NCBI GenBank assembly: GCA_017472605.1
Contig: JAFUPV010000035.1
Location: 62,001-126,000, forward strand
Direction of reading: 5' to 3'
Length of the DNA stretch: 64,000 nt
Source: Lachnospiraceae bacterium
GTDB taxonomy: Bacteria; Bacillota; Clostridia; Lachnospirales; Lachnospiraceae
Under the pieces are notes generated by a model. That model saw only the letters and a program-made list of their open reading frames with translations. It was not told the origin of the DNA and made no database searches. Within the stretch, counting starts at the first letter, position 1, and every line of letters starts with the position of its first letter. Positions 60,255-64,000 of this stretch are shown here, one piece after another. The position numbers were made by a program, and so were the translations under genes.

Positions 60255-61403
60255 ATGAAAGTTGTTGTAGCAATTGATTCGTTAAAAGGAAGCCTGACTT
60301 CTCTGGAAGCAGGTATGGCGATCAGGCAGGGAATTGTGCGTGCGATGCCGGATGCAGAAGTTCATGTTCGTCCTTTGGCCGACGGAGGAGAAGGAACCGT
60401 TGAAGCACTGGTGCTTGGCATGAACGGAAGAAACGAAAAAGTAACGGTTTTGGGACCTCTTGGCAGACCGGTTGAATGTGTTTACGGAATTCTGGAAGAG
60501 CGCAAAACAGCAATTGTAGAAATGTCAGGCGCGGCAGGAATCACACTTGTCAGTGATCAGGAGAGAAATCCGCTGAACACGACTACATATGGTGTTGGTG
60601 AAGTGATCAGGGACGCAATCCGTAAGGGATGCCGTCATTTCATTGTCGGTATCGGAGGAAGTGCGACCAACGACGGCGGTATCGGCATGCTTCAGGCACT
60701 TGGATATGGTTTCCTTGACAAAAACGGAAATCATATCCCATTTGGCGCAAAAGGTCTCCCGGATCTTGTTGAGATCACAGATACGAATGTGATTCCTGAG
60801 CTGAAAGAGTGTACCTTCCGCGTTGCGTGTGACGTGACAAACCCGCTTTGCGGAGAATATGGATGCAGTGCAATCTATGGTCCGCAGAAGGGAGCCACTC
60901 CAACTATGATCGTGCAGATGGATCAGTGGCTTGCCGATTATGCAGAGCTGGCAGCGAAGACATTCCCGAAGTCAAATGCAAATCAGGTTGGTACCGGTGC
61001 GGCAGGTGGAATGGGATTTGCGTTCCTGACCTTCACCAATGCGGTGCTGGAGTCCGGCATCAAGATCATTCTGGAGGAAACACGTCTGGAAGAATATGTG
61101 AAGGATGCGGACATCGTTGTTACCGGCGAAGGACGTCTGGACGGTCAGACAGTAATGGGTAAGGCTCCCATCGGTGTTGCAAACATTGCGAAGAAGCATG
61201 GCAAGCTGGTTCTGGCATTCTCCGGCTGTGTGACTGAGGATGCAGTTGCCTGCAATGAAGGAGGTATTGATGCCTTCTTCCCGATCCTGCGCGGTGTGGT
61301 AACCCTGCAGGAGGCGATGAACCATGACAATGCAGAGAAAAACATGACTGCCACGGTAGAGCAGGTATTCCGCCTGATCCGCTGCGGACAGATCGTAAAG
61401 TAA
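60255..61403 (+). CDS. Glycerate kinase
   Basis: A 382-residue kinase of the GarK/GlxK family (glycerate 2-kinase), making 2-phosphoglycerate and joining glycerate or tartronate-type catabolism to glycolysis. Recognisable segments are VVVAIDSLKGSLTS at the N-terminus, RPLADGGEGTVEAL, IGGSATNDGGIGMLQALG and VTGEGRLDGQTVMGKAPIG. The start at 60255 follows GGGAAAGGAATGAAAAA. Upstream (60157-60231) two small hairpins are visible without a T run. A remnant of a membrane gene follows, suggesting a lost transporter partner. Confidence 0.92.
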   Translation: MKVVVAIDSLKGSLTSLEAGMAIRQGIVRAMPDAEVHVRPLADGGEGTVEALVLGMNGRNEKVTVLGPLGRPVECVYGILEERKTAIVEMSGAAGITLVSDQERNPLNTTTYGVGEVIRDAIRKGCRHFIVGIGGSATNDGGIGMLQALGYGFLDKNGNHIPFGAKGLPDLVEITDTNVIPELKECTFRVACDVTNPLCGEYGCSAIYGPQKGATPTMIVQMDQWLADYAELAAKTFPKSNANQVGTGAAGGMGFAFLTFTNAVLESGIKIILEETRLEEYVKDADIVVTGEGRLDGQTVMGKAPIGVANIAKKHGKLVLAFSGCVTEDAVACNEGGIDAFFPILRGVVTLQEAMNHDNAEKNMTATVEQVFRLIRCGQIVK

Positions 61404-61411
61404 GAAAGTAA

Positions 61412-61585
61412 AGGGAAAAGCATAGGAGAGAGCGCGCGAAGCTGATTCCCTACGAGGCTGCCGCTGGTCTGACCAGCACAATCGTGGCAGTGATTCTGTA
61501 TCTGATCGAAAAAAGTCCCGTTCTTTTGAATAAAAAAAATTCAAAAGAGCGGGTTTCTTGTTGCGAATGTTCTATTTACAATTGA
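61412..61585 (+). pseudogene. Remnant of a transporter C-terminus after glycerate kinase
   Basis: An open frame without a start codon encodes a hydrophobic segment KLIPYEAAAGLTSTIVAV followed by ILYLIEK (about 61439-61513), typical of the last helix of a permease. It then runs into the terminator and stops at 61583-61585. It is most likely the tail of a deleted membrane gene; I cannot identify the family, and coincidence is possible. Confidence 0.35.
61517..61557 (+). terminator. Intrinsic terminator of the glycerate kinase transcript
   Basis: CCCGTTCTTTTGAAT (from 61517) pairs with ATTCAAAAGAGCGGG (one G-U), followed by TTTCTTG. Confidence 0.85.
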
Positions 61586-61603
61586 TTTTTCCTATGCTAA
61601 AAT
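61575..61603 (+). promoter_or_regulatory. Promoter of purC
   Basis: TTTACA (61575-61580) and TAAAAT (61598-61603) have a 17 bp spacer. No purine riboswitch aptamer follows. Confidence 0.65.
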
Positions 61604-61683
61604 ATTTACTGGTCTACTGGTTTATCCGGCAGACAGAAGCAGTCATACGAAATTTTTGCTAAGAGCGAAAGGGATGGACGAAA

Positions 61684-62367
61684 ATGGAGAAAATTTATAC
61701 CGGAAAAACAAAAGATGTGTACAGCCTGGAAAATGGCAATGTAATGCTGAAGTTCAAAGATGATTGCACTGGTAAAGACGGTGTATTCGATCCGGGCGAG
61801 AATTCCGTTGGATTAACCATTGACGGAATTGGCCGTGCAAATCTGGAAACATCAATTCACTATTTCGAGCTTCTGAAGGATGCGGGAATTAAGACGCACT
61901 ATGTAGCAGCCAACGTTGAGGATGCTACCATGGAAGTGTTACCGGCTAAGGTTTTCGGCCACGGTTTAGAGGTTATCTGCCGTCTGGTTGCTACCGGAAG
62001 CTTCGTTCGTCGCTACGGTGAGTACATCGCTGACGGCACGGTACTTGAGGGCGGTTATGTTGAGTGTACCTTTAAGAATGATGCAAAGGGTGACCCGCTT
62101 GTAACTTCTGAAGGACTGGCAGCTCTTGGCGTAATGACTCCTGAGATGTTTGCTTCCATGAAGGAGCAGACCCTGAAGATCACAAAGATCGTTGCTGATG
62201 ATCTGAAGTCCATCGGCCTTGATCTGTGGGATATCAAGTTTGAGTTCGGCTACAACAACGATGAAGTAATCCTGATTGATGAGATCGCTTCCGGAAACAT
62301 GCGTGTTTACAAGGACGGCTTGATTGTAGACCCGGTTGAACTGACTCGTCTGATCCTGAACAGATAA
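61684..62367 (+). CDS. purC: Phosphoribosylaminoimidazole-succinocarboxamide synthase (SAICAR synthase)
   Basis: A 227-residue purine-pathway enzyme joining CAIR and aspartate with ATP. The N-terminal [23 protein letters not shown] segment binds ATP, and [15 protein letters not shown] and the [17 protein letters not shown] end mark the active site. The length is typical of the bacterial short form. The ATG at 61684 follows AAAGGGATGGACGAAA. purE follows after 107 bp, including a GC-rich hairpin; the pair works on consecutive steps (purE makes CAIR). Confidence 0.95.
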   Translation: MEKIYTGKTKDVYSLENGNVMLKFKDDCTGKDGVFDPGENSVGLTIDGIGRANLETSIHYFELLKDAGIKTHYVAANVEDATMEVLPAKVFGHGLEVICRLVATGSFVRRYGEYIADGTVLEGGYVECTFKNDAKGDPLVTSEGLAALGVMTPEMFASMKEQTLKITKIVADDLKSIGLDLWDIKFEFGYNNDEVILIDEIASGNMRVYKDGLIVDPVELTRLILNR

Positions 62368-62400
62368 GAGAATCATGTACGGAGAAATCCGTGTTGGGAA

Positions 62401-62421
62401 GGGGCGGCGTCTGTCCGCCCC
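62401..62421 (+). repeat. GC-rich hairpin between purC and purE
   Basis: GGGGCGG (62401-62407) and CCGCCCC (62415-62421) form a 7 bp stem. Without a T run it probably sets relative mRNA stability and not termination. Confidence 0.5.
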
Positions 62422-62474
62422 TGAAATATACGCAGGCAGCGGGTTTCTTCGTGCTATAAGAATCGAGGTGTAAT

Positions 62475-62963
62475 ATGAGAGCAGCAATTGTAATGGGTTC
62501 TACCAGTGATTTGCCCAAGCTGGAGCCGGCAATCAGTATCTTAAAAAGTTTTGGTGTAACTGTTGATGTCAGATGTCTGTCTGCTCATCGTGCCCATGCA
62601 GGTCTGTCCGCGTTCATCGAAGAAGCGAACAGCAATGGAACAGAAGTGTTTATCGCCGGTGCCGGAATGGCTGCTGCCCTTCCTGGTGTGGTTGCTTCCC
62701 AGACAGTTCTTCCTGTCATCGGTGTACCGATTTCCGGTTCTACCCTGGATGGAATGGATGCATTGTTTTCCATCGTTCAGATGCCTCCGGGAATTCCGGT
62801 TGCAACCGTTGCCATCAACGGCGGAAAGAATGCCGCCTATCTTGCCCTCCAGATCATGGCTGTTAAGCATCCTGAGATCAGAGAAGGACTTCTGAAGCAC
62901 AGAGCCGAGATGGAAGAGCAGGCAATGAAGGCAAACCAGGAGATGATTGAGAAGTATCAGTAA
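62475..62963 (+). CDS. purE: N5-carboxyaminoimidazole ribonucleotide mutase
   Basis: A 162-residue class I PurE converting N5-CAIR to CAIR. The MGSTSDLP motif near the start, VRCLSAHRAHAG with the catalytic His, and the FIAGAGMAAALPG loop are conserved. The ATG at 62475 follows TCGAGGTGTAAT. Its product is the substrate of purC, encoded just upstream. A terminator follows. Confidence 0.95.
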   Translation: MRAAIVMGSTSDLPKLEPAISILKSFGVTVDVRCLSAHRAHAGLSAFIEEANSNGTEVFIAGAGMAAALPGVVASQTVLPVIGVPISGSTLDGMDALFSIVQMPPGIPVATVAINGGKNAAYLALQIMAVKHPEIREGLLKHRAEMEEQAMKANQEMIEKYQ

Positions 62964-62978
62964 GGGATTGTTGATCAA

Positions 62979-63014
62979 AAACCGGAGCATGTGTGGTAAG
63001 TGCTCCGGTTTTTT
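62979..63014 (+). terminator. Intrinsic terminator of purCE
   Basis: ACCGGAGCA (62981-62989) pairs with TGCTCCGGT (63001-63009), followed by TTTTT. Confidence 0.9.
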
Positions 63015-63117
63015 GCAGCCAGCGGGTCGGGCGGGGACGCTGCGCAATCATCCGGCAGGTACCGAGATGACGAGAAGAAACGCGGCGTGTATTTTGGATG
63101 GAAAGAAGCACAGAGAA

Positions 63118-63150
63118 ACGGGGGAAGGAGCGCAGAGCTCCTTCCCCCGT
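63118..63150. terminator. Terminator hairpin of the minus-strand 5'-nucleotidase
   Basis: ACGGGGGAAGGAGC (63118-63131) and GCTCCTTCCCCCGT (63137-63150) form a perfect 14 bp stem; on the minus strand it is followed by TTTCTCTG. Confidence 0.75.
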
Positions 63151-63241
63151 CTTCGACATGCACCTGACAGGTGCAGGATCGTGATTCAATGAAAATTCAG
63201 GTAAGAACGCGGAATAACCGGTTTTGCTGCCGGAACACAGA

Positions 63242-64000
63242 TTATTCAGCCGTCTGAATGTAAATACGTCCGCTTCCGTTCACTGTGCCGTAATCAACAG
63301 TAAGTCCCGGATACTTGGCAGTCAGTGGGGAATTGGCAGCTTCTACAACACCGCCTTCAAATCCCTGAACGTAGTTTGCAAGAACCATGTAGTCTTCCAT
63401 CACATAGTCCAGAACATTGACTGCACCGTCAAACATGTTGAAGCCGTCACCAAGATCGCGGAGGGTGTAGTTGTAACCGGCCAGATTGTACTCCGCTTCC
63501 AGATCCAGAGCATCCCAGTTGTCGGTTTCTTTGTTGTAAACCGATACATTGTAAACGCGGTAGCCGCCGGTAGGAGCGCCGATCCAGACGCCCTTGTCAT
63601 CCTGCTGTGTTGACTCCGGCCATCTGCTGTCAATCATGTAGGTGATACCGGAAACATGAAGGAATCCGCCGCATTCTTCACCGCTTCCAACATTTCTCGC
63701 ACCCCACTCCAGAGCATCCAGAAGCTGCTGTCCGGTGATGGTCTGCAGGCATGCAACGTTGCCGAAGGTATGGATCGTCTTACATGTCTTATAGGAAATT
63801 TCGCCGGTGATTGCCTTGTTACGAATACCGCCGCCGTTAATGATAGCAACATCAACATCCATGTCCATGCTGTCAAACAGGTAGTAGAGCGCATCGGCAG
63901 CGAAATCGCCGGTGTTTGTCTCCTGCTGACGAACAAGACGGTTTCCGTCTGCGTCGTAGTTGTCGAACGTCAGCGCAGTGGATCCGATTACTGTGCCAAG
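63242..64000 (-). CDS. 5'-nucleotidase family protein, C-terminal part (partial)
   Basis: A minus-strand frame enters from the right edge and stops at TAA (63242-63244); 252 residues are visible. The segments VAIINGGGIRNKAITGEISY and VSGITYMIDS match the C-terminal substrate-binding domain of the UshA/5'-nucleotidase family (5_nucleotid_C), with the TGDFAADALYY helix before it. Full-length members are secreted enzymes with an N-terminal metallophosphatase domain, not seen here, that hydrolyse nucleotides outside the cell. A partial sequence cannot show whether it is anchored. A hairpin terminator follows. Confidence 0.9.
   Translation of the reverse strand, partial: LGTVIGSTALTFDNYDADGNRLVRQQETNTGDFAADALYYLFDSMDMDVDVAIINGGGIRNKAITGEISYKTCKTIHTFGNVACLQTITGQQLLDALEWGARNVGSGEECGGFLHVSGITYMIDSRWPESTQQDDKGVWIGAPTGGYRVYNVSVYNKETDNWDALDLEAEYNLAGYNYTLRDLGDGFNMFDGAVNVLDYVMEDYMVLANYVQGFEGGVVEAANSPLTAKYPGLTVDYGTVNGSGRIYIQTAE

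Overview
This 64 kb window is a chromosomal segment of a Gram-positive, low-to-mid GC anaerobe of the Clostridia, most likely the family Lachnospiraceae. The inference rests on gene content: a CBS-containing family II pyrophosphatase, two DegV proteins, MecA, PlsY, CwlD, a YwmB-like protein, a YtvI-like membrane protein, glnA followed by an ANTAR regulator, and an archaeal-type ProS behind a proline T-box. Consistent signals are an SAM-I riboswitch before metK, strong GGAGG ribosome-binding sites, and consensus TTGACA/TATAAT promoters with 17 bp spacers. I see no rRNA, tRNA, CRISPR array, complete insertion sequence or prophage. The species cannot be named from this.

Layout. 1-8.5 kb: the end of a Glu/Thr-rich protein, a secreted NlpC/P60 cell-wall hydrolase behind WalR-box-like repeats, degV, glucokinase, a small Glu/Thr-tailed membrane protein, pyrophosphatase, a flavin reductase and a divergent shikimate-kinase-like protein. 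8.5-24.2 kb: murA; metK (SAM riboswitch) with a pseudouridine synthase and aspartate kinase; ytvI-like; proS (T-box); cca; glnA and an ANTAR protein with a degenerate receiver; a beta-CASP metallo-hydrolase; aroA and a DUF6933 protein. 24.2-25.8 kb: SEC-C protein and mecA on the minus strand. 26-37 kb: acyltransferase, GH18 cell-surface protein, cwlD, the Sua5-type tRNA t6A enzyme, rpiB, a DUF402 protein, a YwmB-like protein, and a large anchored protein with a protease-like but apparently inactive C-terminus. 37-43.5 kb: guaA, then an AraC regulator opposite a GH105 glycosidase and an ABC exporter pair.

43.7-53.5 kb: an AAA-ATPase/PD-(D/E)XK protein, a FeoB-associated-like protein fused to an HMA domain, a cluster of a 33-aa membrane peptide, DUF4230, GH36 alpha-galactosidase and PHP phosphoesterase, an AT-rich toxin-antitoxin-like module (GNAT toxin plus a 47-aa overlapping partner), a transglutaminase-like protein and an OFA-family transporter. 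53.7-64 kb: degV-plsY under a LacI/cre-like operator pair, a homocysteine methyltransferase/MTHFR fusion, an rRNA/tRNA methyltransferase, a DUF4886 protein, an M42 aminopeptidase, glycerate kinase followed by a permease-like remnant, purC-purE, and the C-terminus of a 5'-nucleotidase running off the window.

Most of the window is housekeeping. SAM riboswitch, metK and the methionine-synthesising fusion serve methyl metabolism; T-box and proS serve translation; murA, cwlD, NlpC/P60 and GH18 serve the envelope. The accessory and most unusual parts are the candidate GNAT toxin-antitoxin module (50.1-50.9 kb), the AraC/GH105/ABC locus with its phased operator, a promoter-terminator pair in front of the pseudo-protease gene (34.3 kb), and a terminator whose two arms carry the exact neisserial DNA-uptake 12-mer (32.0 kb).
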